This document shows, piece by piece, positions 22,724-32,278 of a stretch of 64,000 nucleotides of DNA. Source of the DNA: Pseudogymnoascus destructans (taxonomy: Eukaryota; Ascomycota; Leotiomycetes; Thelebolales; Thelebolaceae). The notes beneath the pieces are model-generated. The model did not search any database. It saw nothing but the letters and a program-made list of their open reading frames with translations, and was not told where the DNA came from. A program made the position numbers and the translations under genes. Within the stretch, counting starts at the first letter, position 1, and each line of letters starts with the position of its first letter. The stretch spans positions 434,001-498,000 of the forward strand of contig NW_020167545.1 in assembly GCF_001641265.1 (NCBI RefSeq). The letters are read 5' to 3'.

Positions 22724-23278
22724 TGTTGAGTTATTCACAGTTATCAGAAGTCGGCGGGGTAAATTCCCCACGTTACGCCATCCCCCGCGTTACGCCATGA
22801 CTTACATTACTTATATGCATCGTGGGGCACGAGGGAAAAGAGCAGTACTTATGAAGAAGGACATTGATATTGCTCGTTTATGGCGAGAAAACAATAATAG
22901 AAGTGTACAGTGGTGGCATACCTTCTAGTATATAGTAGACTATAGGCTATATAGAGCAATTTACTTCCGAAAAATGATATTTATATAGGCTATATATCAA
23001 AATTCTCGTTGGAAACGAGGAATCACCTGCGCATGCGCAGGTGATTTTTCACTAGTTTGCCGAATTCACAGGTGAAAAAATACGATGCGCAATGCGCAAG
23101 TGATTTCTCCAAAACTCAAATTTTCCCTCACCTATGGCGACCCCATTTTTTAAAAAAAGTTGCCGACGTAGACGTAGTAGACATAGTAGACGTGTATTAC
23201 TATATAAGACGTTAATTTACATGGAAGCTCGTCGTTACCCTATACTATATCTCCAAAACTCGGTGGAAACGAGCCTTC
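22724..23278. other. pogo 5' flank and AT-rich hairpin-rich stretch
   Basis: GCGTTACGCCAT occurs twice at 22780-22800 and may belong to the pogo end. From 22920 the sequence is AT-rich with a 26-bp perfect palindrome at 23021-23046, a small hairpin CTCGTTGGAAACGAG near 23005 and a related CGGTGGAAACGAG at 23261. No gene. Confidence 0.45.
23021..23046. repeat. 26-bp perfect palindrome
   Basis: Two 13-base arms, left arm AATCACCTGCGCA, meet without a spacer. A degenerate copy (TGCGCAATGCGCAAGTGATT region) follows at about 23085-23105. Confidence 0.8.
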
Positions 23279-23369
23279 TGTTGAGTAATATGCGTGTGTA
23301 TTCCTGTCTATCTATTGCTGCCTGAAATTGCGGGGAAGTGGTGCTGAGATCATGTGACATATTACAACA
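23279..23369 (-). repeat. 3' LTR of the Copia element (91 bp)
   Basis: Unusually short LTR with TG...CA ends. Its upstream neighbour (23370-23379, reading CATGGGGGGGTG leftwards) is the candidate polypurine tract. Confidence 0.9.
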
Positions 23370-23535
23370 CACCCCCCCATGTATCCCAGTACCGCATACT
23401 AAGTAGGAAGGCTCACAGGCAAATCCGTATGGGTCTGAATTTGGAGTTCTGGGCCAACAACCTTTTTCTACCTCCACCCCCGCCACTACCAAGCACCAAC
23501 TTTCCACTCTCGCACAGCTCCGTACGTGACTCACA

Positions 23536-24093
23536 ATGACTGTTATTGGTGAAATCAAGCCTCAAGACATGGCTCTGGTTGAGATCAGGGCTGACCTCCA
23601 TGATGACTTGCCGGAGTATGAGAGGGTCAAAATACCATCCCTACCCCCAATTGTGGTTGGCGTGGAATTGGCCCGTCCGTACGGTGTTGCTGGTGTGGTG
23701 GAGTCTGACCACCCACAACAGACAACGGCTTGGTACATCCAGGCTGTAGGAGACATGGATGCTGGCTGTGACCAGTGTGTACACGATTGGGGCAGTGCTC
23801 GGGCTCGTCCCTTCTTCTCTGCCTGCCGTCACTATGGCGAGCTGCAGGAAGGAGCCTGTGGTAACTGTGCAATGAAGCACAAGTCAGCTGCTTGTTCCTT
23901 GAGTAAGTTTGTACCTTTCTGTTGATTCCTATGCTGCGTACGACACTAACACATAGTAGGCCACAAGAAAACTTGGAGACCTGCCACGCCACCACCTCCG
24001 CCATCTCCCAAAGCTGGGAAAAGATCTGGCACCCGTGCCTTCGCCCGACAGAAAGCTATTGATGAAGAAGCTGCTGCTCAGCTTCGTGGGTAA
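23536..24093 (+). CDS. DUF3716-like cysteine-rich protein encoded antisense inside the Copia element
   Basis: Two exons, 23536-23902 and 23960-24093, joined across a GT-AG intron (GTAAGTTTGT donor, CACTAAC branch-like, TAG acceptor), giving 166 aa. The N-terminal half is unremarkable. Residues ~75-120 hold CDQC, then CRHYGELQEGACGNCAMKHKSAACS, six cysteines in the CX2C...C...CX2C...C order seen in fungal DUF3716 proteins, a plausible zinc-binding module. The C-terminal part after the intron is basic and Pro-rich (KTWRPATPPPPPPSPKAGKRSGTRAFARQKA), suiting a nuclear DNA-binding protein. The frame is intact although pol is not. CGTACG lies 10 bp before the ATG, inside exon 1 and the intron, and just after the stop. 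Function is inferred only. Confidence 0.75.
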
Positions 24094-24672
24094 TCTCCGT
24101 ACGCCTCACTTCTAGTGCTCTCAGTGTTCTGGTGCTCTCGGTTGTGAATGAGGCCTAAATGACAGTGGATTTCTCTGCAATTTTAATGTGACAGGTCCGT
24201 ACGTAGTTGTGAGTGTGGGAAAATGGGTGATTCTCCTGTTTTTGTATAGTAAAAGTCAGGGATTTCTCCTGTTTTCATCTTTCTTCCCCCTTTTTTTTGA
24301 AATGGAATTAAAATTTCGAAAAATGACTGTGAAATATTGGTGCATAGTGTAGTATCTGTATCGTACGGAGTACTACTTGTGCAAAAATGAGTGTTAGAAG
24401 GTTTCCCTTCGAAATATCTTCATGAGAAACTTGACGATTTTATGAAATAAGAATGCGTAGTAAGACGTAGCGTATGGTAATAGGGGCTGCTGATTTGGAG
24501 AGTACTAGCTTCGTATGGAGCTATATAGCTTCGAGTACTCGAGTTGTCCTAATACCTGCCGACTGAAATAGATTTGTAGATCTAGCTAGTTGATAGCGAT
24601 CTAGAGGGCTGCTGTCCGAGTTTAGAAGGTTGCCAATGCTTCGTACGGAGTTGTTTTCATAGTAGCACACTC
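24094..24672. other. intergenic space between the two convergent Copia genes
   Basis: 579 bp between the stop of the antisense gene and the stop of pol. It is noncoding and AT-rich, yet keeps four CGTACG sites (24098, 24198, 24362, 24642) plus the derivative CGTATG at 24522. Confidence 0.7.
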
Positions 24673-27600
24673 CTAAAGGAGGTGCTTAATGTCCACTAGG
24701 TTAAGATGCTTAATGAACTCCTTATGCTTCTGGTGTGGTAGGGCTTTGGTGAATCCATCTGCTGGCATTTCGTACGTAGCTATCCATTTGATATTGAGGT
24801 TCCGATGCTCAACCTCCTGTCTTAACCAATGTGAGTGGACGTCAATATGCTTCAGCTTTGTAACTAGCTTTGGAGACTCCTTAAGTAAGATCCGTACGGT
24901 CTGCAAATTATCACAATTAAGTGAGTATTGCTCGTTTAGATCGAGTTTGATTGTGTTGAAGAAATGCTGCCACCAATAGAGCTGTTTCGCACTGTGGGAC
25001 AAAGCTAGAAGCTCTGCCTCTGTTGTAGAGGTTGACACAGTCTTCTGCTTTGAGCAGCGCCAGTCTATTGCCCCTCCAAATAAGATAAACCAATAACCCT
25101 CTGTGCTCTTTCTTGTTGATTCGCAGTCTGCGTACGAAGCGTCACTAGAGCATTGAAAGCGAGCCTCTTGAATATTAGGTCCAAACTGAAGAGCTAGGGT
25201 CTTAGTATCCTTAAGGTAGAGTAGAAGTCTGTCGACTGCAGCCATGTGGTCTGGGCCTGGATTGATGAGAAATTCAGATAGTTTCTGTGTCGTACGGGCT
25301 ATATCAGGTCTCGTTACGACTGCTGCGTAGTTTGCTGATCCTACTTTCTGTTGGTAAAGATGGATTTGTTGCTTATCTGCCTGGCCGTCAAATTGGGTTA
25401 GGTTGTCTGTAACCATTGGCGTTCGGGTGGATCGAATAGAGGCTACTCCGTACGTAGTTGTGATCTTGTCGATATAGGAGTCCTGGCACAGCCATAGGGT
25501 TTTCTGGGTGCGGTCCCTCACAATTCTTATGCCTAAGAACCATTGAAGTTCTCCTATTTCTCGAAACTCATACGCTTCCATCAGTCTCGTACGGAACTCT
25601 GTTGCCTCCATTTTGTGGCTAGGATGGCTAAGGATGCAAATATCGTCAACATAGAAGAAGACAATAATCTTTGAAGATACAAAGAGGCACTGTGCTTCTG
25701 GGACCTGTACGAGGCCTAGAGCCTTGAGTGTCTCTGAGAAGTCTCGAAACCAGAGTAAGGGGGACCTTCAAAGTCCATAGAGTGCCCTGTTAAGTTTGCA
25801 GCATTTTCCTTGCTCCTGGTAGCCGTCTGCACACCGTACGTAGACCTCCTCGTCAATACGGCTGTTTGTGAATGCGTTTATAGCATCTAATTGTTGTGTA
25901 TCCAAATCAAAGTAGGCTGTGATTGCCATTAAGGCTCGGAAGGTTTTCGAAGCAAGCGTAGCTGCGTACATCTCATCATGGATAGAATAGCGTTGTAGGT
26001 CACCTCTTACAACAAGTCTAGCCTTATATTTAAGAAGGTAGCCATTGTCATTGAATTTGTATGTGAAAACCCACATAAGGGGTATCACAAAGTTCCGTAC
26101 GGAGCTGTCGTTGACAGATGTGAACGTTCCTTGCTTTCGAAGGTCTCCTATTTCCTTTGCAGCTGCAGCTTGGAATCCTATTTGATGTGGATGAGTTTGG
26201 AGTTGATTCCAGAACTTTGGAGCAGCTGGTAGGTCCGTACGGTGTATGCTCTGTCGATTGAACTCCGTTCCTACTAGGAAAGCTTGGTGTAAGCTTAGCT
26301 TTGCTTCTGGTATCGCTATTGTAGCTAGGTAGATGTCGTGTCTTCGTACAGTGTCCTCAGGGCGTTCCGGTGTCATTTCAGGCGTTTGAAGTTGTTCCTG
26401 TAGCTCTGTAGCTCCGTGGTCCTTCTGAGTAGGCGGCTCTTCTTGAGGAGAGGAGGTGTTTGTTGCCTCTGATTCGTACGGAATTGTTGTCCCGTTCTGA
26501 GGCTGTTGTTCCCCCTCAAACTCCTCATCTTCTTGATCTTGAATATCTGGTATTTCAATGACCTGAACTGTCTTTTCGAGCTCTGTTTGGACAAGCTGAG
26601 CCTCGTACGAAGGGTCATAAGCCTTTGTCTCATCAAAGGTAACGTCTCTTGTAACTATAACCCTTTTAAGTTGCGGAACCCAAATGCGGAATATGTTTGT
26701 AGAGTTATAGCCAACTAGGTAGCCTATTTGGGCGTTCCTCTGTATCCTCTCAAGCTTTGGCTTGTTTAGAATAAGGGCATAGGCTCTACAGCCATAAGCG
26801 CGAATATGAGAGAGTAATGGCTTAAGTAGCTCTGGCTTTTGGCTCTCTGTAGGTAAGGACTGGAGTAGAAGTCCGTACGGGGTTTCATCGTTTATGACTG
26901 ACGATGGTGAGCGGTTTATGAGGTACCCTGCTGTTTTGAAAATCTCAGGCCACATTCCTTCTGGTAAGTTGGCTGATTCTTTAAGTGCGCGTGATCGTGT
27001 GATTATCGTACGGCCTGACCTCTCTATTCCTCCATTCGGCTCTGCTGTATAGGGTGGAGAGATGTGGATTTCATATCCTTCGTCCTTAATCCAACCCTCC
27101 CATTCATTTCCAAGTGAGGCTTCACCATCTAGGTGGAATATGCGGATTTGGAACCCCCATCTTCTCCGTACGTAGCTCACAAAGTCCTTAATCGTCTGTA
27201 GGAGCGTTCCTTGTGTTTTATCCTTAATAGTATAGACGTGGTTCATGCGGCAATTATCACATAGGAAGTGTAAGGCTTGTGTGCTGCCATCGTACGCCTC
27301 TGGCATTTGGATTAGGTTAAGGTGGACCTTCTCATATGGCACTTTTGAGCGTGGTGTAGATCTTCTAGAAATCTGCCTTGTAGCATGCGTAAGTCGGCAT
27401 ACTTCGCACTGAGTATCGTACGAGTCTAGGTCTGTGACGATAACTCCAGCGGTCTTCTCTTGGAGTTTTCTAATGGCGTTTTGGTTTAGGTGTCCCATGC
27501 AGTTATGCCATTCCTTTGCAGTGCCTTTTAGGTCCTTACGAGGTCCATACGAAGATAGGACAACGTTGTCCTGTTGATCCTGAGTGCTATAAACAGCTCG

Positions 27601-29215
27601 GGTAGGCTCATTTTTGATGTATTCAAGAACCCATTGTCCATGAAGCATTGGAGTGTTGCAGAACGGTTGATCTCCGTACGTAAGTCCTTGTGCAGCGGTA
27701 TTCCAATGAACTCCCTTTTGGATGTCTAAGAGAAGCGACTGAAGTGTGGAAGGATGAAACGAGAGCTGTATCTGTAAGGGTGATAGTCCGTGGAGACTTC
27801 TTATCCTCCCCGTTTTGGACTGTAATATCTACAGACCCAAATGCTTCAATCTTCACCCTTTGGTCTCCAGCTAAGAGGTAGCTATTATCTTGACATTCTT
27901 GGATATTGTAGAACCTCGTACGGTCGTTGCAGACGTGAATTGTAGCTCCAGAGTTGAGAATTATGCTTTTAGAGAGCTCATAGGCTGAGGTTTTCAGCTT
28001 TAGTCCTTGGGAGACTTGGAGGACTGTAGTGAAAGACATAGGTGGATCTGTATTCGTACGGGATTGTACTCCATTCGGGTTGTTGAAATTGTTCTGTTCT
28101 GCCTTTTGGATAACGTACTGGAATCCTGGTTTGTCACTTATATAGGCCTCTACTTTAGCTTCAATCTCTTTATTTGGGCGCCATTGCCTCGTATGCTTTG
28201 ACTTCATCACATAGAGGCAGTCCCGCCACTTGTGTGTTGTTCCGCAAGGGCAGTCTAGTCGAGCCTGATTTTTCTGTTTTCTGCCTCTCTGACCTTGCTG
28301 ACCTTGTTGTAGGTTGTTCGTACGGCCTTGGAGCATTGGCTGTAGGTCGCTATTGTCATCCTTTTGTAGTGCGAAAACTCCATGTTCCCCCCTAGGTTTC
28401 TGGGTGAATCTCTCTTGCCTACGGTTGGTTCTATACTGTCGTAGGACCTCCTCAAATTCGTACGACTTTGTCTGCTTCTCTAGCTTGTGTTTCCATGGTC
28501 CTCGGAATTCGCAAGGTCCTATTGCATCAAGGAAGGTATAGATAGCGTCGTGAGGGTCGATAACCTCTGTTGCCTGTAGCGTACGGCCTTGAGTGTATAG
28601 ATTCTCCCAGTTTAGGAGCCAGTCTTCAAGGTCCTTGCCTCTTTGCATTTTCGCAGCCTTTTGCCATTCTAGTCTCCATTCTCCGATTCTAGCTCTTTGA
28701 GTAGGTGCAAATCGGTCTCGTAGCTTTCTAAGCATATCGTACGGAGTATCGCAATTGTAGGTATAGGGTAGGAAGTCGCGTTTGATGGTTTCTTGGATCT
28801 TAGAGCGAAGCCCCTGAATTGCTTCCTCCTGCTTTTCCCACACCTTGCGCTCATATTGGAAATCAGCTTGTAGGTTTCGAAGCTGTTCCTTCCGATCTTC
28901 TGTAAGAGATGCGTACGTAATTGGCGTTAATTGCTGTTGGCCTTCTACTGAAGGTTGGATGGTCTGGCTACCTGAAGCTCTTGTTGACACTCCAGGTCTT
29001 GTTTGAGCAGTAACACCACCACCAGCTTGCGTGGCACTCCGTACGAACTCAGGAATAGGTCGAACGGGCTGTAGGAGTGTAGGAGGGTCCTCGATTGATG
29101 GATCGATATACCCCCATACTCCTGCCTTCATTGAAGCAGTTTTGATAGTCTCTATCCACTCGTCCCAGTCTCTAGGGCTTGTGAGGACCACCCCCGCCTT
29201 CTGTAGGGTCGCCAT
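24673..29215 (-). pseudogene. Copia gag-pol polyprotein, one frameshift and one stop
   Basis: Read leftwards from ATG 29215 (MATLQKAGVVLTSPRDWDEW). Gag (~residues 1-400), protease with LNSGATIHVC (Ser in place of the usual Asp of D-S/T-G), GAG-pre-integrase with GHLNQNAIRKL, integrase with the HLDGEASL and PYTAEPNGGIERSGRT regions, RT with PLMWVFTYKFNDNGYLLKYKARLVVRGD, DAINAFTNS and FFYVDD, and RNase H with SSDASYADCESTRKSTEGY, TEAELLALS and DGFTKALP. A frameshift lies near 27745; a TGA at 25768-25770 interrupts RT between RALYGL and RSPLLWFRDF. About 1514 codons. Otherwise all domains are open. Confidence 0.95.
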
Positions 29216-29305
29216 AATGATGGTTTTTTCGACTCCAGGACACAGGACTTGATTTTGGTCCGTTCGGGTTTCTATAGGCTTCAAAATGCGTCTTGGAGTT
29301 GCTCC

Positions 29306-29316
29306 GGGCTCATAAC
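29306..29316 (-). promoter_or_regulatory. Copia primer-binding site resembling tRNA-iMet anticodon arm
   Basis: Immediately after the 5' LTR the leftward strand reads GTTATGAGCCC, the complement of GGGCTCATAAC, which matches the anticodon stem-loop of initiator tRNA-Met as I know it. Copia-type elements can prime from an internally cut half of that tRNA. The same word follows the related LTR at 48577. Confidence 0.7.
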
Positions 29317-29407
29317 TGTTGAGTAATATGCGTGTGTATTCCTGTCTATCTATTGCTGCCTGAAATTGCGGGGAAGTGGTGCTGAGATCATGTGACATAT
29401 TACAACA
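29317..29407 (-). repeat. 5' LTR of the Copia element (91 bp)
   Basis: Direct copy of 23279-23369, followed on the right by the target duplication CCTTC. Confidence 0.9.
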
Positions 29408-30680
29408 CCTTCTGAGGCCTCGCGAGCGCGTTGATGGGGTGGCTACAGGGGGGTTGGGGCCAGCCCACTTGGTGGCCCCTTGGCAGCCAAACCCAAAGGG
29501 GTGCGCATCGTATTTTTTCCGACAATAATCCCCCATTCTAGTAAGCTTTTGAATTTGTGTACCAAGTAACCCATTATGTCGTCAAAGACTATTGAAAGCC
29601 ATGCCTAAGACTGTCTCAAAAGGTCAACATAGGTTGTCTAACGCCCTAGATACGCAAGACAGGCCAAGACTATGTAAAGAGCAGTCTCTAGGTCTAGGTT
29701 TACCCACCTGCTCTAGACTATTGTACTAGAATTTATAAGCTACCAGTCTAGGAGTATGGCTACCCTAGGCCTGTAAGCTCTAGTTTTACTTATAATACTC
29801 ATAAGTAAGTCGGGTCTAGGGGTGTTAAGTTGTGTATAACTGCCGTAATCGCCACCGATGGTCTCCATGGTGGCGATTACGCGGAATAACCAGAACAGTA
29901 GCACATTAGTTCTAGGTCTTTGGTATTAATTACTATAACTATCTCTGAATTGAAGTAATATAGTAGCTACGTGGTAAAGATAAGTTATAAGTAAAGTGGA
30001 GGTCGGAAAAGGGGTAATAGGCGTAAGCACTCTACTTCATCCGATCACTCAAACCTAGGGCAGGGACTTAGCCCGCTTTTGTTCTACCATACAAAATAAG
30101 CGGAATAGCAAATCAGTCAAGGTCAATCGATCCCGACTCATTTTATATTGCCTATTTAGGTTTTCCAGTAAAACTACAGTAAGCACTAAACAGGGTTACG
30201 TACGTCTAATGCTAATATATTCTAGGTCGGCTTGGCATGGCCTGATCAGGAATGTAAAGCCGGAGCGTGTCGGAGACGGGTAAAACGTCATGGCGTCTAA
30301 GACGGGCACTCACCCCATCTTGCCATTTTCAGGTATCCCACCTTGGACCTGCGCACCCACGTTCGTGTTTACCTTGCATGCATCCCTAGCGTGTCATCAT
30401 TGCACCACTCGGGGCCGGTCGATTTGTGTTTCCTCATCACACGGGCTTGTGACGGGCCGGAGGGGGACCGCGTGTGGACCGAGTGTGCCCGGGGCGGGGG
30501 AATTACTGGATAGGGATGAAAGGGAGGGGAATGGCGGAGGAGGGGGAGGATGGGTTGTGCGACTGTGACACGGCGCGCGGCGACGTGATGGGAGACGCGC
30601 GGATTGGGGGGTGGAATGGGCGTGCGTAGTGATTCCGTGGTTGAGTGGTGGAGGATAGGTCACTCTACTTCACCCTGTGG
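29408..30680. other. noncoding stretch with an inverted repeat
   Basis: No gene. The first 130 bp is GC-rich and abuts an AT-rich part. At 29844-29856 and 29869-29881 a 13-bp perfect inverted repeat (CGTAATCGCCACC) with a 12-nt loop forms a hairpin. From 30290 the sequence turns GC-rich, with isolated open frames of no recognisable family. Confidence 0.45.
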
Positions 30681-30699
30681 CTGAACGCCTCTTTCGTCG

Positions 30700-31115
30700 C
30701 GTAACTTCGGCGGGGGGGAGATAGGAGAAGTCTCAGCGTGGGGGGGATAGGAGAAGTCTCAGCGGGGTGGAGATGGGAGAAGTCTCAGCGGGGTGGGTTG
30801 GACCGTTGTGCGTGGAGAAGGAATTTCCCCTTTCTTGGCCGGGGGGGGGGGTGGCCAATGGAGTGGGAGGGAGAGGGATAAGGGGGACGGAGACTCGGTA
30901 CGGAGGCATGGGATGAGGCGTTGGGCGTATACTCTACTGTATGGAGGCATGGGATGAGGCGTTGGGCGTATACTCTACTGGAGGGATTGATGGGATGTAT
31001 GGAGGCATGGGATGAGACGTTGGGCGTATACTCTACTGTATGGAGGCATGGGATGAGGCGTTGGGCGTATACTCTACTGTATGGAGGCATGAAATGAGGC
31101 GGTGGGCGTCTACTC
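30700..31115. repeat. minisatellites upstream of the kinesin gene
   Basis: Positions ~30715-30800: three copies of GATAGGAGAAGTCTCAGCG-type units. Positions ~30900-31115: five copies of a roughly 41-bp unit containing GGCATGGGATGAGGCGTTGG, separated by TACTCTACTG. The third copy is followed by a 20-bp insertion. Confidence 0.85.
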
Positions 31116-31631
31116 TACTGGTCAGTATAGACTACAATAACCACCGACCGACGACGCCGACACGACGACGGCCACGCGACGACGGCGACCTTCCTCGGCT
31201 TCACCCCAGGTTGTGCCCCCCCGCCGCTCTGCCGTGCCTGAGCCGTGCCTGCGTTTCTCGCTACCAAGCCGCCTTGGTGTCTCCTTGGTGAGACTACGAC
31301 CCCGCCCGCCGAGTGCCCAACAGTCCCATCCTGCCCGCTACTGCCATCGCTGCCCTGCACTCGCGCACGACCAGTCGCACGCACCCGTTGCATGCACGTC
31401 CAACGTTCGCACGCATCCAGCCAACCAACCAACCAACCAACCGACCAACTAACCTACAGTCCCACTACCCCTACCACTAAACACCCACCCCACCACGCCA
31501 CACTACCACCACACTTGCTCCCAAACCTACCAGAGTGACCTCCTTTCTCAGGGACCACCAACCAAACCGCCTTATCTATTCCTCATCCCGTCTCCTCCGC
31601 CTTCCCCCCCCCAACGACAGAAACACAACAC

Positions 31632-31995
31632 ATTCCCATTCGACCGAGGGGAGATAGACGACACTCTGCCATTCCCATTCGACCGAGGGGAGATAGACGA
31701 CACTCTGCCATTCCCATTCGACCGAGGGGAGATAGACGACACTCTGCCATTCCCATTCGACCGAGGGGAGATAGACGACACTCTGCCATTCCCTGCCATT
31801 CCCATTCGACCGAGGAGATAGACGACACTCTGCCATTCCCTGCCATTCCCATTCGACCGAGGAGATAGACGACACTCTGCCATTCCCATTCGACCCAGGA
31901 GATAGACGACACTCTGCCATTCCCATTCGACCCAGGAGATAGACGACACTCTGCCATTCCCATTCGACCCAGGAGATAGACGACACTCTGCCATT
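31632..31995. repeat. 39-bp minisatellite, about nine units
   Basis: Units contain CATTCCCATTCGACC, GAGATAGACGACACTCTGC. Three subtypes occur in order: GACCGAGGGGAG (first four), GACCGAGGAG with an extra CATTCCCTGC (next two), GACCCAGGAG (last three). The unit is close to a multiple of three, so long artificial reading frames run through it on the minus strand. A (CCAA)n tract lies at about 31418-31440. Confidence 0.9.
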
Positions 31996-32278
31996 CTCTA
32001 GCAGACAGACTCTTCATTTCTGGGAAGATACTGCGGATTTAGTGCGACAACTGGGCCTCCATTTTCACCGGGCCGCACCGCATATCCACGTGCATCGACG
32101 AGGTAGGTTGAGCGCACTCTACTGCTTTTGATCCACCCTGGACTGCGGATTCAGCGCCGACACGAGGATTCGCGCACATTCATGGTGGATTTCATGCGAT
32201 TTTCCCGTTTGCTGTCATACTTTGCCGCATATACCACACATCTGCCCGCCTGAAGTGAGCCGAATCCAAACATACACT

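Larger units (their letters stand above)
23521..29045. repeat. evenly spaced CGTACG palindrome array across the Copia interior
   Basis: Exact CGTACG starts: 23521, 23678, 23937, 24098, 24198, 24362, 24642, 24771, 24893, 25131, 25291, 25449, 25588, 25835, 26096, 26236, 26475, 26604, 26874, 27007, 27177, 27291, 27417, 27675, 27917, 28055, 28319, 28459, 28580, 28738, 28912, 29040. Intervals are 100-174 bp or 238-280 bp, with nothing between. Sites occur in all three codon phases of pol (RT, xYx and xVR readings), in the intron and flanks of the antisense gene, and in noncoding parts. No site lies in the LTRs. The flanking base is usually C or T on the left and G or T on the right. Confidence 0.9.
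23279..29407 (-). mobile_element. full-length Ty1/Copia retrotransposon with antisense gene, TSD CCTTC
   Basis: 6129 bp bounded by 91-bp direct repeats (23279-23369 and 29317-29407) that start TGTTGTAATATG and end ATTACTCAACA when read leftwards. CCTTC at 23274-23278 and 29408-29412 is the target duplication. Interior, read leftwards: primer site, gag-protease-integrase-RT-RNase H (29215-24673), then a convergent antisense gene (23536-24093) and a purine tract before the 3' LTR. The two LTRs look identical apart from positions I could not resolve by eye, so insertion is fairly recent, yet pol has one frameshift and one stop. Confidence 0.95.

Noticed and set aside
31632..31995. CRISPR-like regular repeat array
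   Set aside because: Units are contiguous with no unique spacers, and the genome is eukaryotic; it is a minisatellite.
31572..32017. Three overlapping long minus-strand frames encoding repetitive proteins
   Set aside because: They are translations of the 39-bp minisatellite; the unit length keeps all frames open. No start context or family features.
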